64,000 bases of DNA from Coenobita brevimanus (GCA_032717465.1 CM064683.1:41660061-41724060), one strand, 5' to 3'. Shown: positions 10,691 through 24,225, numbered from the stretch's first letter. Notes: generated by a model not told the origin, from the sequence alone. A program made the numbers and translations.

Positions 10691-11540
10691 CACTTGACCA
10701 AGACCGACAGTGCCTGATTTTTATACAACATGTGTGACAGAAAGAGATCACAGACTTTGTCTTATTTTCTCTCTCCTACCATTTATCAATTTTCAGCAGC
10801 CTGCCTGGACCGCTGCCTCGCCCAATCCCATAACACATACATTCTGGGTGGAGAGGCTCATTTCCCAGCCCTCCTTCGTCTCAAAGATAAAATCGAAGTC
10901 TCGTTACCAAGACACAAAGGCTGGAACAACACAGAAAGGTATTGGAAAATGAGTTGGAAGAGGAAGGAGTGAAATGAAAGTGAATGGTAGACGGGGGAAA
11001 TGGATGTGGCTACAGGAGAGGAAAGGAAAAGGGAGTTGGAGGACAATGGTGAAGAAAATATAGTTAAAATGAAATCAAGGAACTGGAAAGGACTCAATGG
11101 AAGTTCCTGCGATAGGTCGCCGAACACGGAAGGAAAGTTTACTAGAAAATAACGGGAAAAGCGTAAGGGGAATAAAAATGAAGACCTAAGGAAAGTGAAG
11201 AGATGCAGAGGAAGTCAGTGCTAGAAGAGGCATTTCAGTCTGAAATATTTAGGAGTGTCATGCAGCTAACATTTTAAACTGAAGAAAAAAGATAATGAAG
11301 AACACGGGGAATTCCGATGAGGCCATAGAGTAAAAATTTAAAGGTATGTTAGAATGGCAGTTTGACAGAAAATATTAGCTGACAAAAAAAACACACACAC
11401 ACACACACAAAAGGGAAAGTTGGATTAAGTAAAAGTGTATCTAAGAACACATAGACAGATGATGGTAAAGAAATAAGCGTTTAGATATATGGTGAAAGCG
11501 TTGCGAGACCGAAAGAAAAAAATACTGTAAGATGAAAAGC
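10691..11540. other. Mixed to purine-rich sequence, no gene
   Basis: Increasingly A/G-rich on the plus strand, with a short (CA)n near 11391-11408. The small frames are not protein-like. Confidence 0.5.
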
Positions 11541-12480
11541 AAAGGACATTGGATGAAAGACGTTTAACTCCTGCAATACGATGCTGTTATTATTATACGA
11601 GTATTCTTGACATCTGCAGACGTCTCCAGGTAAAGGAGATATATTTCCAAAGGTGAGGAATTAGACGAATCAGATACAGCTCCATACAAATCTTCATTAT
11701 GGGGCACCCTTCTTAACAGAGTAAAAGATTTGGTACTAAGAACAAAAAGAAAATATAAATGACTGGTACGAAGTAGATAAGAAAGTGGAATTGTGTGAGG
11801 AAATGGGAATACTTGCCAGTTTAGAAATAAATCAAGATAATAAGAGGATTGTAGGAGAAAATGGCAAGATGAGAAGATGAAGAGGGAAAGAATATGTTGT
11901 TTGACACTTGTGAAGGGAAAAGAAAGTAAGAAAGGGAAGGAAAAGAAGGAAAGCGAAGAAAAATGGGGGAAGGGAAGGGTAGCAAATATTGGAAGGGAGG
12001 TACGGTTGAAATATAAGGTCAATAAAGAAAAATCTAAATAATAGGATAGGAACATGAGAAATGGAAAAAAAAAAAAAAAGAAGAAAGTGGAAGGACATGA
12101 CTACAAACCAAGATAAAACACAGTAAGGGAGAGAGAGGGGAATGAAAGGAATAGAAAGAGGAGAAGGACTGAAAAGAGGGAGTATACAGGAAAGGAAAAA
12201 AAAAAGAAATGAAAGGATGGGAAAGGAAAGGAGGGGAAAAACAGGCGGAAAGGTAGGAAAAAATGTGATAGGTTGCGATAAAAGGAAAGGGGGTTGAGAA
12301 GAGAAAAAGGAAGAGAAATAGCGAGAAGAAGAAAGAAAAAGGAATGGATAAGAGGAAAGAAAGGGAATGGGAGAGGGAAAGAAAAGAAGTAATAGAGAAG
12401 GAACGGAAGAGAAAATAAAATACTGTAAACTAAAATTAATAAAAACAAAAATGGAAAAGAGGGAAAAGCTCCTAAGAAAC
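11541..12480. repeat. Polypurine tract (plus strand A/G-rich)
   Basis: About 0.9 kb dominated by A and G, with GGAAAGGAAAAG-like words. The Ser/Phe/Leu-rich minus-strand frames simply reflect a pyrimidine strand. Confidence 0.8.
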
Positions 12481-12510
12481 GAAAATGGGAGAAAAGCGTG
12501 AAGAAAGCGG

Positions 12511-12513
<3 letters not shown>

Positions 12514-12579
<66 letters not shown>

Positions 12580-12646
12580 CAGCCATTGTTCTTCTTTATC
12601 TTCTCCTTTGGGTGTAGAGAGCCTGATTGTTTCACCACAGGAGGCG

Positions 12647-12728
<82 letters not shown>

Positions 12729-12765
12729 GAGAGAGAGAGAAAGAGAGAGAGAGAGGGAGAGGGAG
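12514..12765. repeat. Microsatellite cluster (GA)n, (CA)n, (GA)n
   Basis: (GA)n at 12514-12576, 70 bp of ordinary sequence, (CA)n at 12651-12725, then (GA)n to about 12765. Open frames on both strands are repeat translations. Confidence 0.95.
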
Positions 12766-12829
12766 AGGAAGACTAGGGGGGGGAGGGGAAGGAGACATAT
12801 TTTAGTGTGGAACAGTGATATTTGTTACA

Positions 12830-13174
12830 CTGTCGTACAGAGAACTCCTATACCGCCAAAGAGATCTGATGCCGAACTTAAAGAGATTGCATATAGTAAA
12901 ACACAACTGCTCGTGGGCCCTTCGGGACCCTCGCACTTGCCTCTAAGGAGGGCTCTCGCGCTGCTATAATATATTTTAGTTATAGCCGTGGGCAAAATAT
13001 TCTACGTCCTACGGCGGGCCCCGGGAGCAGCGTTTTTTGGTCAAAATGTGATCGCTCATTAAACATAGTAAAGGTTATTCAATCGTGATGGCACCAAGTT
13101 TTTTCACATCAGCGAATTTTTTGCAGTTTTTGTGCAAATTTTGGTGCGATTTGAATGTGTAGTTTCGGCTGCCC

Positions 13175-13175
<1 letters not shown>
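12830..13175. other. No feature recognised
   Basis: Contains GC-rich words (GTGGGCCCTTCGGGACCC near 12915, GGCGGGCCCCGGGAG near 13013) unlike the surroundings; possibly an old repeat fragment. Confidence 0.4.

Positions 13176-13178
<3 letters not shown>

Positions 13179-13249
<71 letters not shown>
13179..13249. repeat. (CA)n microsatellite, left of a SINE
   Basis: About 71 bp of perfect CA repeat, in the same motif and strand as the run beyond the SINE. Confidence 0.96.
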
Positions 13250-13251
<2 letters not shown>

Positions 13252-13496
13252 GTTGGCTCAGTGGTAGCGTTCTCGCTTGTCATCTGGTAGACGGGAGTTC
13301 GCACCTCGCTCAGGTTGCGAAAAGTTTCACTGGCGAAGTAAGTGGTTACTGTCCCCCTTGAGCAAGGGGATGGGTGTGTGCGTGTGTGAAGGTACCAGCC
13401 TTGCCCTTAGATCGGACTATATGAGCTCTCAGCTCCCTTCCGGGAGGGTAAAAGCTGACGATCACGACCATCAAGTGATCCTGACCGACCCGGTGA

Positions 13497-13500
<4 letters not shown>
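13250..13500 (+). mobile_element. tRNA-derived SINE inserted in a (CA)n run
   Basis: The head reads TTGGCTCAGTGGTAGCG (A-box-like) and, about 35 bases on, GGGAGTTCGCACC (B-box-like): the internal pol III promoter of a tRNA-derived SINE. About 190 bp of non-tRNA body follows. (CA)n lies directly on both sides, so the element sits inside a microsatellite or its tail became one. It is not a functional tRNA: no acceptor stem pairing is evident. Confidence 0.7.

Positions 13501-13549
<49 letters not shown>
13501..13549. repeat. (CA)n microsatellite, right of the SINE
   Basis: About 49 bp of perfect CA repeat directly after the SINE body. Confidence 0.96.
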
Positions 13550-13553
<4 letters not shown>

Positions 13554-13559
13554 GGCTAG

Positions 13560-14305
13560 TGCTATAGTATATTAGATTTCGCTGTGAAGCACATGGTCAC
13601 TGTTTTACGATTATATTTAATGGGAAAAATTAAGGAAATTCTACACTGTCATGAAAAATGCAATGATAAGTCAAGGTATAGAGGTATTTTAACTTTTTTT
13701 TCTTTTTTTCCTCTTTTTTCTTACTTCTTTTTTTTCCTTGGCATTCACTTTCAAGCTAAACTACTGCAAGAGAGAGAGAGCACAATAATCTCTCTTCAGT
13801 TCTTACTACCAGCAAAGAAATGAAATAAATATGAAGTTTCACATTTCATCTTTAAGTTAAGCTTTCTATAACGACGACAAAATAAGAAATATTTATGCAT
13901 TTGCCTAACAATCTCTGTTTCTAATACAGGAAAAAATGTCTGTACACCTCCTACTTCTCTTTTTCTTAAGGAATATACATTTCCTTTCCTTTATGTGCTA
14001 CCTGCAAACAGTGTCAGGTGGAGGGCCCATCGCTGACCTTTCCGAGGCTGAGGGAACTGTTGGAGGGCAGTCCGTATAAGGGCTTGGCGGCGCTCCTTGC
14101 TGTGCCAACACAAATTCAACCTGTCAGTTCAAGAACTCCACGGCGTCTCAGGCTCATTTTCTTGTTGACATAAGGATTTTCTGCAACGTCTCTTTGTCAG
14201 TGATTTATTTTCAATATTGCACTTTCTTACCTTTTTGTATATTACCTGTGTATTTTTTTAATACTAAAGCGATGTAAATATAATACGAGAGAATAATTGC
14301 GTGGA

Positions 14306-14308
<3 letters not shown>
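13560..14308. other. No feature recognised
   Basis: T-rich stretch at 13690-13740; otherwise ordinary sequence with no supported gene. Confidence 0.4.

Positions 14309-14365
<57 letters not shown>
14309..14365. repeat. (TA)n microsatellite
   Basis: Perfect TA run of about 57 bp. Confidence 0.95.
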
Positions 14366-14368
<3 letters not shown>

Positions 14369-14399
14369 CTGGACTAAGGTCCTTGTTCTCGTTGACACA

Positions 14400-15330
14400 G
14401 TCACAACCCTTACACCCTACCCAACTATCCTTTCAGTCTTGACCATATCCACCTTGTACCTCCACTGACACCTCTGCCCTCCCTCCTCCTCATCCCTTAA
14501 CGCGTTTTCTCTTCCAGCATCTCTCTCCTCACTACCAATACTCTCCCTTTCTTGCTGACTGCTCTTTCCTTCCTACACCATACTCTCTTCCTACACCATA
14601 CTCTCTTCCTACACTCTCTTTAAATACACCCTGCTTCCTCCTCTCGTGCCTGTGCTTTCCTTCCCCCCCCCCCTCTACCTATACCTTCACTTCTCTTTCC
14701 TTCCACCCTTCTCATTCAGTCTTCTGCCTCTACTACTTCCTTCTTTCACCCTCCCCTCCTTTTTTCCCTTCATCATTCCCTACTTCTTTCCTCACCCTTC
14801 GCTACACTCTTCTTCCACATTCTCCCACCCTTCTTCCCCCTCTTTCCCTTACATCCCTTTGTTCATTTCTTCCTCTATGCCTCCGTTCCTCCCTTCACTC
14901 TTTCGTCCACCTTTTATCCCGCCATATTCTAAGTTTCCTTTCATACTTTCCGTCTCTCTTTTGTCCCTCACCCTCATTCCAACCTCTTTTCTCGCTCGTA
15001 ATCTTTCTTGCTTTTTTATATACCAGTTTTACCCATACCTTTCCTTTTCTTAACCCTTAACTTTACCTTGTTTCCACTTTCTCTCTTTCACCCTTCCTCC
15101 ACCTCCTCTCATACCATTTTTCCCTTTTCTCCTCTTTTCTACACCATTCATCATACCATTCTCTGAAACTCTTCTGCTATTCCTCCCCTTCTCCAGGTAA
15201 CATTTTCCGTTTCCTCTTTCCTTTCCCCTTCCTTCCCTTCTTGCCTACTTTCATATTCCTCTTTTTTTCCGCACCTTTCACCACACTGTCCGTCCACTCT
15301 CTTCTCGCTATCCTCCCCCTCCCTGCCCAG
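14400..15330. repeat. Polypyrimidine tract (plus strand C/T-rich)
   Basis: About 0.9 kb of mainly C and T with irregular CTTCC/TTCACC words. The Ser/Pro/Leu/Phe-rich frame at 14646-15053 is compositional. Confidence 0.8.
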
Positions 15331-15759
15331 GTCATGTCAGAGGGTCACCACGTACAAAGGTCCTACCACACTTCACCACACACTCTGTTTACTCAGCTCA
15401 CCAGGTCTCAGGTTCGTCGTAAAGGTAGGAGTCTCTCGGTCAAAAAAGGATTATGAGTGAAAGTATCCTTATGGATCCTCTTAGACGAAATGACCACTTT
15501 CCTTAAACTTGTAAGACCATGCGAACCTAATGAAAATAGCGGTAGCCCTATTAACCTAAACAAACATTTTACATTTTTCATCAACAGAAAAAATCTTTGT
15601 ATAGTGAGTAAAAATATCCTTTGCATATCAAAACTCCATTCAGCCTGAGGACATATTTTGTAGTTCTGGGTAGCGTCAGACGATTTTCTTCATATTAAGA
15701 CCTGTGAGGTTATGGGATTAATTGGAACAACTTTGTTATGAGCAGCAAACCATATAGAC
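15331..15759. other. No feature recognised
   Basis: 15650-15680 (GGGTAGCGTCAGACGA) resembles 8333-8350 (GGGTAACGCCAGATGA), hinting at a shared repeat, but the match is too short to define one. Confidence 0.35.
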
Positions 15760-15930
15760 AAGTAGCCCCTCCTTGCCAAACTAACTTCACCAAAAACTAA
15801 ACTGCCCGTCACTGATATACTAATGTTTCCACCAGAACTGAACTGCCTCTCTGTGACATACGGTTGTCGTCACTGAAACAAAACAGCCCTTAGCTGACAT
15901 AAGTTCTCCACTAAAAACTGAACTGACCCT
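15760..15930 (-). repeat. Degenerate minisatellite, family M, copy 2
   Basis: On the minus strand, three units carry GGCAGTTTAGTTTTTGGTG, GGCAGTTCAGTTCTGGTGGA and GTCAGTTCAGTTTTTAGTGGA, with ATTAGTATATCA between. This is the same motif as 10396-10690. Confidence 0.6.
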
Positions 15931-17595
15931 CTTGGCGTATGACAATAACTATTTTTGTAGTGTACTGGTAATGCATTTATGACATGCAGTAACCTCAGAA
16001 ACAACCGTGAATGTAGTAGCAGACACAAAAATAAAAATCTACCCAGAGCGATTAACTCCAGCCACGGACATAAAACCAAAACTAATACATTAGTTGGAAA
16101 CAGTAAACTCTCAAAGCACTAGTTTCTAGTTTCAGGGGTATACTCTTTTCACTTTTAAACTTAATTTAAAATTGGTATATCTTCATCAGCATTGCTGAGC
16201 TGTGTCAAAAGATTAATACAAGAACACAACATTAGTCACGACGAAGTGCTATAGATAGAATGTAAAATAATAGGGTTTGTCTTATTCTACAATCAAACAA
16301 TGGGAAATAGGCTGCAAAGAACGAAATTTTCCTCGAGGTTAAAGCGAAAGAACTGTAGTTCCTCTCACGTCCCCTTCTTTGCTGCCCTCTGCCACTTCAC
16401 AAGGCCTTTTATTCAGCCCCTAACAACTATGTTCCCCTGAATGTAGAGGCCGGTCGCTGGGCAGCAAATTAGGATTTGGGATCATGAAGAGGAAAAGAGA
16501 GGAGGGTAACTAAGTGAATGAGGGTGACGGTCTTACCTCTCGGCGTAATTGATGAAAAGTCTGAACATAAGCCAAAAGTCTACTTTGAGGTAATGAAAGA
16601 ATGTACTTTAAAGCTTAAGCTAAAATAGCAATATTAGTAGCTCTGTTATTTCTTATCACAAGTATTTTACGTAATTGGCTATATGCGATGGGTTTCTTCT
16701 ACTTACTTTCCCAAGAGAGCTGCACTAGCTATGTCTCATTGCTTTAGCACTGTATTTGCTCTCAAAATAAAAATCTTTAAAAGGACAGTTCTTGTATTTC
16801 TTTTCAATTTTTTAAACTGATGTAATTAGTAGAAGTACAGTTATCGATTAGTACAGTCTTGTCTGTTAGGAAAAATAAACTTTCATCCTATTCTGTGCAT
16901 TAAATATGTCTTCGGTACACAATGTTTTAGTATGCCAAGACCAGAATTCCTCCGTGAAGTCATACCTAACCCGACAGTTCTTCAGTTACCCCTTATCATT
17001 ACCAGTACCCCAATACCAACCCGGTTACCAACACAGCAAAATCTCTTCAACTATTTTACTCCATTACCAACATCCCAGTGCCATCGTTTCCCCTAGCTCC
17101 CTTATATCTTGTCAACTATTCACCCTTACCACCAGCACCCCCATATTTCTTTGGTTATCATTTCCATTATGCTCAGTTGTTTCCTTCTTTATTGCCCTCT
17201 CAGGTCCGTAGGTGTCAGGTATTAGGCTACTTGGTGCGGACGAGAGTTACCAGTAGCTCCTCCCTGAGTGGCATTTTGCTAGCATCAAATCCTAAACACT
17301 GATACCAGTATGGGCTTCGTTTGACTGGAGTATAGTAGTTCATGAGATTACCACACATCTATCTGTTGACTATGTGGCTACCAACCAACGTGGTTTCCTG
17401 GATTATAGTAAACCATTTAACTTGTCACTTAGTGTACAATCTAAGACACTGATATCTCTTTAGCCATACACCCGTACTTCCAGCACAATGCTTCCACACA
17501 CTATCAGTTGCAGTGGAGTCATACCAGTCACCAACCTTTTCGTTCTTGGTTGGTGGGAGAGCCCATCATCTTCTCACTTAATGTACAGTAGTGCT
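15931..17595. other. No feature recognised
   Basis: No coding frame or shared repeat found in about 1.6 kb. A pyrimidine tract ending TTGCCCTCTCAG at 17204 looks like a splice acceptor, but no open frame of interest follows it. Confidence 0.4.
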
Positions 17596-17599
17596 GCCT

Positions 17600-17800
17600 A
17601 CGCCTTACATCGTGCCTATCCATATTTTCTGTGTCTGCCCTACTCTCTTCCTCTTTCACCCATCCTTCCTTTTACTATTTACTATTCTTCCTTCCAGTTT
17701 ACGTGGCTGTACACTGAGTGACAAGCCAAATCGTTTCCTGTAGCTCAGGAAATCATTTCTAACGCTGGATGGAAACCATATAGCCAACCAACGAGGTGAC
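17600..17800 (+). repeat. Dispersed repeat, family N, copy 1
   Basis: Shares with the reverse complement of 56000-56230 a TTTTCTGTGTCTGCCC word, a pyrimidine tract ending in CAG, then TGACAAGCC, GGTTTCC-like, CAGGAAA-CATTT and GCTGGATGG-AACCATATA. About 200 bp and clearly homologous. Identity unknown. Confidence 0.6.
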
Positions 17801-18630
17801 GTGGAGCCTATGGTGCCTGTACTACCTGGGTGGAGACGCAGGTGCGACGTCCATCATGGAACCCAACCTCCACAATAATCCCCGGGCCCCGAGTGGATTA
17901 TTGTGGCGAAGCGCCGTCAGCCGAACTGGAACGTCGGTTCACTGCACGGGATAACTCTGTGGGGACACATGCTTACCAGCCGTCGATGGGTCTGCTCAAA
18001 CAGACTGGAGCCGTACAACTGCAGCAACAACAATTTTGATTTTAGTTAACATTGCAGTTTCCACCTCAGTTACAGGTGGCAGCTCAGGTGTCCGGAATGC
18101 TGGGGAGCGAAACCTGTTATTTGGGTCAGTGGTGGTGAAAAAGAACAGCCAGCTTGACAGGTACACACGACAGGCGGGATAAATAATGGACACTAATAGG
18201 TTTCATGTGTATGGATAGATGGACGTGGGAATGGACAGTGAGGGACAGATCCAAAGCGTGACGGAATAACTGAAGCCAAACATTTCCCCCTGCTGAATAA
18301 AATCAAACCACGGAAGCCAGAGTAACTTGTTTAAGCGGTTCTCTGTCTCACCGGGGTTAAGACAGTGACCTTTACTTTATTATAGAATTTTGCAATATTT
18401 ATGAGTACCTTTCTGCCGACTGGCTATGATGACGCATAATTTTGTAATATTGCTTCTATTGAAGGACGATTTTATTCATCTAGGAGTATATTTCTCGAAC
18501 TGGAGGGGTTTGGTATGGTGCTCACTGGCCTCTTCCAAGCAATTTCTTTTTTTTCTAAACTGAAGAACCTCAAAATTTTCGGGAGGAACTAAGAAGAGAA
18601 TAAAATGAAAATATGTCATTGTCGTGAAGT
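17801..18630. other. No feature recognised
   Basis: Includes a GC-richer part (17820-18000) with an open frame of 69 codons at 17830-18039 that I cannot relate to any protein. Confidence 0.35.
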
Positions 18631-18632
18631 GG

Positions 18633-18636
<4 letters not shown>

Positions 18637-18688
<52 letters not shown>

Positions 18689-18808
18689 GGGTGTGTGTGA
18701 AGAATTCGTGAAGAACTGGGTGTAGAGGTTATGTCTGACAAATAAATACTGCAATGGTGTGGTCACGTGGAGCGAAAGAAGAGTTTAAGATTGGCTAGGA
18801 TAATGTAT

Positions 18809-18884
<76 letters not shown>
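18637..18884. repeat. (GA)n-(GACA)n and (GA)n microsatellites
   Basis: (GA)n then (GACA)n at 18637-18688, ordinary sequence, then (GA)n at 18811-18884. Confidence 0.95.
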
Positions 18885-20413
<1,529 letters not shown>

Positions 20414-20429
20414 CTCCTCCTCCTCCTTT

Positions 20430-20935
20430 TCCTCATCCGTTTCCTCCTGCATGTCTCAAATTGTTTGTATTTACCCTCCACGTCGGTTGATTTTTTAGAA
20501 ACGAAAGATTCACACCCACAGTTGAAAAAAAAAAAATCATTAATTACTGGAGACAAAATCAGTTTCTACCCATCTTGAACCCTCTTCGGGTCTAAAAAGG
20601 AAAGGAACATAATGCGTTTATATATCTCGAGGTACAATGAAAGGGGAAAGAGAGGCGGGGAAGAATGAGGGAAAATAAATTTCTTTTATTTTTTTCTTAT
20701 GTGTAACTCTGAGTATAGGTTTAACAGCCCGTTCCCTCAGTCCCAGCAGATCTCCTACGCGTCAAACAGCTTCACCTGTTACCAGTTTCACACTAATACT
20801 CATCGTACATACTGGACACGTCAGGTCTGTGTCTTCATTCCGGACGGGTGCATTGGTATGTTTTTTATATGTCGATGGGTCTTGTAGAAGATCAATTACG
20901 TCTCTTTTAACGAACTTCAAATGATCAAAATGTTC
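20430..20935. other. No feature recognised
   Basis: Ordinary sequence with a short poly(A) near 20525. No gene. Confidence 0.4.
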
Positions 20936-20940
20936 TCTGC

Positions 20941-21012
20941 CCTGGCCTGGGATCGACCTCTCGTCACTTCAGACAACAGACGACCTATCTAACCACTCGG
21001 CCACCAGCCCCG
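20941..21012 (-). other. tRNA-like sequence (SINE head or tRNA pseudogene)
   Basis: The minus strand reads TGGCCGAGTGGTTAGA (A-box-like, Ser/Leu-type), then AGAGGTCGATCCCAGG (B-box-like) with about tRNA spacing. I cannot pair a convincing acceptor stem, so a functional tRNA is unlikely. Confidence 0.5.
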
Positions 21013-21214
21013 TTCCCATTAGCCATTTTTCTTCGACGGTGCTCCTGCAAGCTGAATAAAATCATCTAATAACTCGGGTTGAAAGGGTTAATCTTCGTGC
21101 CATTGTTTGCCACTACTCCTCTTCTTCCATTCGTTCTTCGCTGTTTCTCTTCCCTTTGTCTTCATGTTCATTCTACTACACTGCCTTTTTGTTCTTACTT
21201 TAATCTCTTCAGTA

Positions 21215-21420
21215 CAAGGGTGATCTAGTGAGTTAAGGCTCTCCAGCTGGATGTGGCCTATAAGGGTTTCAATCCGAGGGAGATACAGACATACTGCTCA
21301 CCTAACATTGTTCAGGGGTGTGCCGCTGGTCACTCTTGCCTTAATTTTCTGGGTTGAGTAGCCCAGCCCCGGGTCTTTACGCTACTGACTGGGCAATAAA
21401 GGACTGGATGATGATAAGTA
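21215..21420 (+). mobile_element. Degenerate tRNA-derived SINE
   Basis: GGTGATCTAGTGAGTTAAGG (A-box-like), then AAGGGTTTCAATCCGAGG (B-box-like) about 40 bases later, then a body of about 140 bp. Single copy in the window. Confidence 0.4.
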
Positions 21421-21969
21421 ACCAATAATTTGCTCATCAAAACCAACACAATACTGTAGTTAACGTACACACAGTCCATGAATGTGATGACGCATTTTAA
21501 GCATTTGCTATTTTGGGAAGATTTTATGCTGCTTAGGAAAAAAAAAAACTTTATCAGTGAAGGGGGCAATTAGGGTTAAGGATAACCCCAACAGTTCGGA
21601 AAGTCCCTCGAAAATTGAATAAAATCGCCAGGTTACAGCAAAAATAAAATCAGAAATACTCCATCGAATTGACAATGTAAAATACCGCCCCTGATACAGC
21701 AGCACAAGTACTCTCCTAATGCACCTCATTATCACAAACCAGGAAAGTGTTCAATATTTTCTTAACGAATGGTCTCCGGGAGCACACGACTAAAGTTACC
21801 AGAATTATACAGACCTCTAAACCTACAACTAAAACAACATTTATCATACCTGTTGCTTGTAGCTGCATCAAAGTTGTAAACTCGACAAAAGGTAAAGAAA
21901 AAATATTGCCAATCGTCTTCCAGGTTTAGGCAAGGTTATGGTAGCCTTGATAGTGTTCCATAAATGATA
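21421..21969. other. No feature recognised
   Basis: Ordinary AT-rich sequence. No gene. Confidence 0.4.
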
Positions 21970-21974
21970 AACCT

Positions 21975-22055
21975 CCAGTCACCTCTTTGGGATCGGGTCT
22001 ATGTGCACGCCAAGACGGTCACTCCGCCTGGGACACTCTAACCACCTTACCACCA
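21975..22055 (-). other. tRNA-like sequence
   Basis: The minus strand reads TGGTAAGGTGGTTAGAGTG (A-box-like), then AGACCCGATCCCAAAG (weak B box). Probably a SINE head or decayed tRNA. Confidence 0.4.
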
Positions 22056-22239
22056 AAAGGATCTCCAAGTATTCCTCCCCCGATTTAGTAACGACCTGCC
22101 CTCCCACAACACATCATCTTTTATCTCATATGCTTGTTGAGGTAAAGTGATACAACTGTATGATGCTGGGCCAGGACTTAACCTTCAGTCATTACGCCCT
22201 CCAGTCTTCAATTCTAACACTGAGATGTCATCCTAGTGT

Positions 22240-22399
22240 ACCGTTACCTCGGCCAAGGAGGTTATGTTTTACTCCGCGGTGGTTTGTTTGTTTGTCGGTA
22301 TCAGAGGTGTACATGGTCTTTCTGGAGTAGAAAGAACGATTGAACTAGAACACATAGGATTACAGCATTTGCCTTTTAGGCAATGCCGGGTACCCCTGC

Positions 22400-22471
<72 letters not shown>

Positions 22472-23140
22472 CTATTCATCTGTCTGTCTATCTATCTATC
22501 TATCTGTCTATATATATAAATATATATATTTATATATATAATAAAACTGCAATTTGCACCAACAACATAGAAGAAACAAGTGGTGCCAGGCACAACAACC
22601 CTCGCCCAACTGCAGTTATCTTATTGATGTTAAATACTGGCTCGTTTCGGCCATGTAGTGTCAGTGCGCAATTACAGTCTAAGGTAATGGCGCAAATGTT
22701 TTCAAGTTATCCTCCGAAAATCCGTGATCTTGCGTTTGACCTTTCAAGGTCACTTAAGGTCAAAGGTCATGCTGCCAAATGAAAGCTCATATGAGGCTTC
22801 CTATATGCCGGTAATAGTAAATATCTCTATATTCAGCGAGTTTCGTGTTATAGCCCCCTGAATATCCATGACTTTGAGTTTGTCCTTTCAAGGTCATTCG
22901 CGGTCAAAGGTCATGGTGCCAAATGAAAGCCCATATTACGAGTCCTATATGTTCAGAATAGTAAATATCTCTATCTTCAACTGTTTTCAAATTATAGCCT
23001 TCTTAAAATCAGTGATCTTGATTTTGACTTTTCAAGGTCACTCAGTTACCTCCCCAAAATTTATTCACTTTCTTTCGGGACCAGTGGCCACATATCCTGA
23101 AAATTTTGTGTAATTTCATTCTGCCGTTTTTTCGTAATGT
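22240..23140 (+). repeat. AGGTCA-bearing repeat element, family R, copy 2
   Basis: Starts with CCTCGGCCAAGGAGGTTATG, then a GTTTGTTTGTTTGTC run, a (GT)n microsatellite (22401-22468), CTAT/TA repeats, and three units of 144 bp beginning near 22726, 22870 and 23014. Each unit has TTCAAGGTCA and, in the first two, GGTCAAAGGTCAT. The end (TTTCGGGACCAGTGGCCACAT, TGTAATTTCA) is shared with copy 1 at 0.98-1.4 kb. A run of CAAA repeats after the end mirrors the GTTT run at the start, so the ends may be inverted repeats. Confidence 0.7.
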
Positions 23141-23379
23141 TGCTAACAAACGAAGAGAGAAACAAACAAACAAACGAGGTAAAGATTCAGCCACAGTGCA
23201 AAATATTCATGACCAAGGAAGAGTTATTGGGGAATTTACATTGCCACCCACAGTCCGGCTTTCATACCGTCCGTCCCTCTCATATCTCACAACTAAATTT
23301 GTAAAAATTTCTTCCTCTTTCCCTCGCTCTCCTTGTCCACCCCTTCGCCTCGACTAGCCTGCCAGATGAACTGGAGAAG

Positions 23380-24221
23380 AAAGGGATGAGGAAAGGAGAG
23401 GAAGGGAGCACTGAATACATGCAGTGTCGGAGGAGATTATGAGGGGAAGGTATTTTAAGAACAGAGAGAAAGGGAGAGTGGTGGTGAGGGAGAAGACGAG
23501 GACGATGAATAATGAAGGGCAATGGGAGGTTGGGAGAGAGAGAGAGAGGGGGGGGGAGGAGGAAGAGAGAAGGGGGGGCTGGGACAGTGCAAAACTGATG
23601 ACAAACAAAACTGTAGAAGGAGGCTTGGATGAAGAGGATAGGGTACAAGATGAGGTGAGCAGAGATGGAAGGATGAAGAAGATATGAAAGGAGGAGAAAA
23701 AGAGAAGAAAAATGGAAGATTAAGGCAGGAAAACAATTGACAAAATGGAAGCAATGAATGTGGAAAGTACAAAAGGTTTAATGAAGTAATTAAGCTGCAA
23801 GATAAGGTAAGAAAAAGGAGAGATGAAAGATAATAAAAAGCATAAAGGAGGGAGGGGAAAGGGAGGTGAATAATGAAGGAGAAGAACAGGAGGGGTAAAC
23901 ATGAAGGTAAAAAAGACTGAGAGGAGAGGAAATTGTGGTAAGATGGGAGGAAGGATGAATAAACTTGGCAAGAGAGGAAGAGAAGGGAAGGAGAAAAGGA
24001 GGGAGGGAGGGGGGAAACAAGAAGACAGGATGGAAGGGGAAAGGAGAGAGGGAGCAAGGAGAGAGGAAGGAAGGGGCAAGGAGAGGGGTGATGATGGGAG
24101 GAACGAAGGAGGAAGATGGGAAGGAGGGAGGGACGGAGGGTAGGTAGGAAGGAGGGAAGGGGAAAGGAGGATGAAAAGAAAAGCGGATTTAGAGAAGATT
24201 AGAAATGATGCTAAACTGAAG

Positions 24222-24225
<4 letters not shown>
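23380..24225. repeat. Polypurine tract (plus strand A/G-rich)
   Basis: About 0.85 kb almost without C or T clusters, with GGAAGGAGGGAGG-like words. The long Ser/Leu/Pro-rich minus-strand frames are compositional. Confidence 0.85.

Noticed and set aside
12514..12969. Arg/Glu- and His/Thr-rich frames as low-complexity proteins
   Set aside because: Direct translation of (GA)n and (CA)n microsatellites on both strands.
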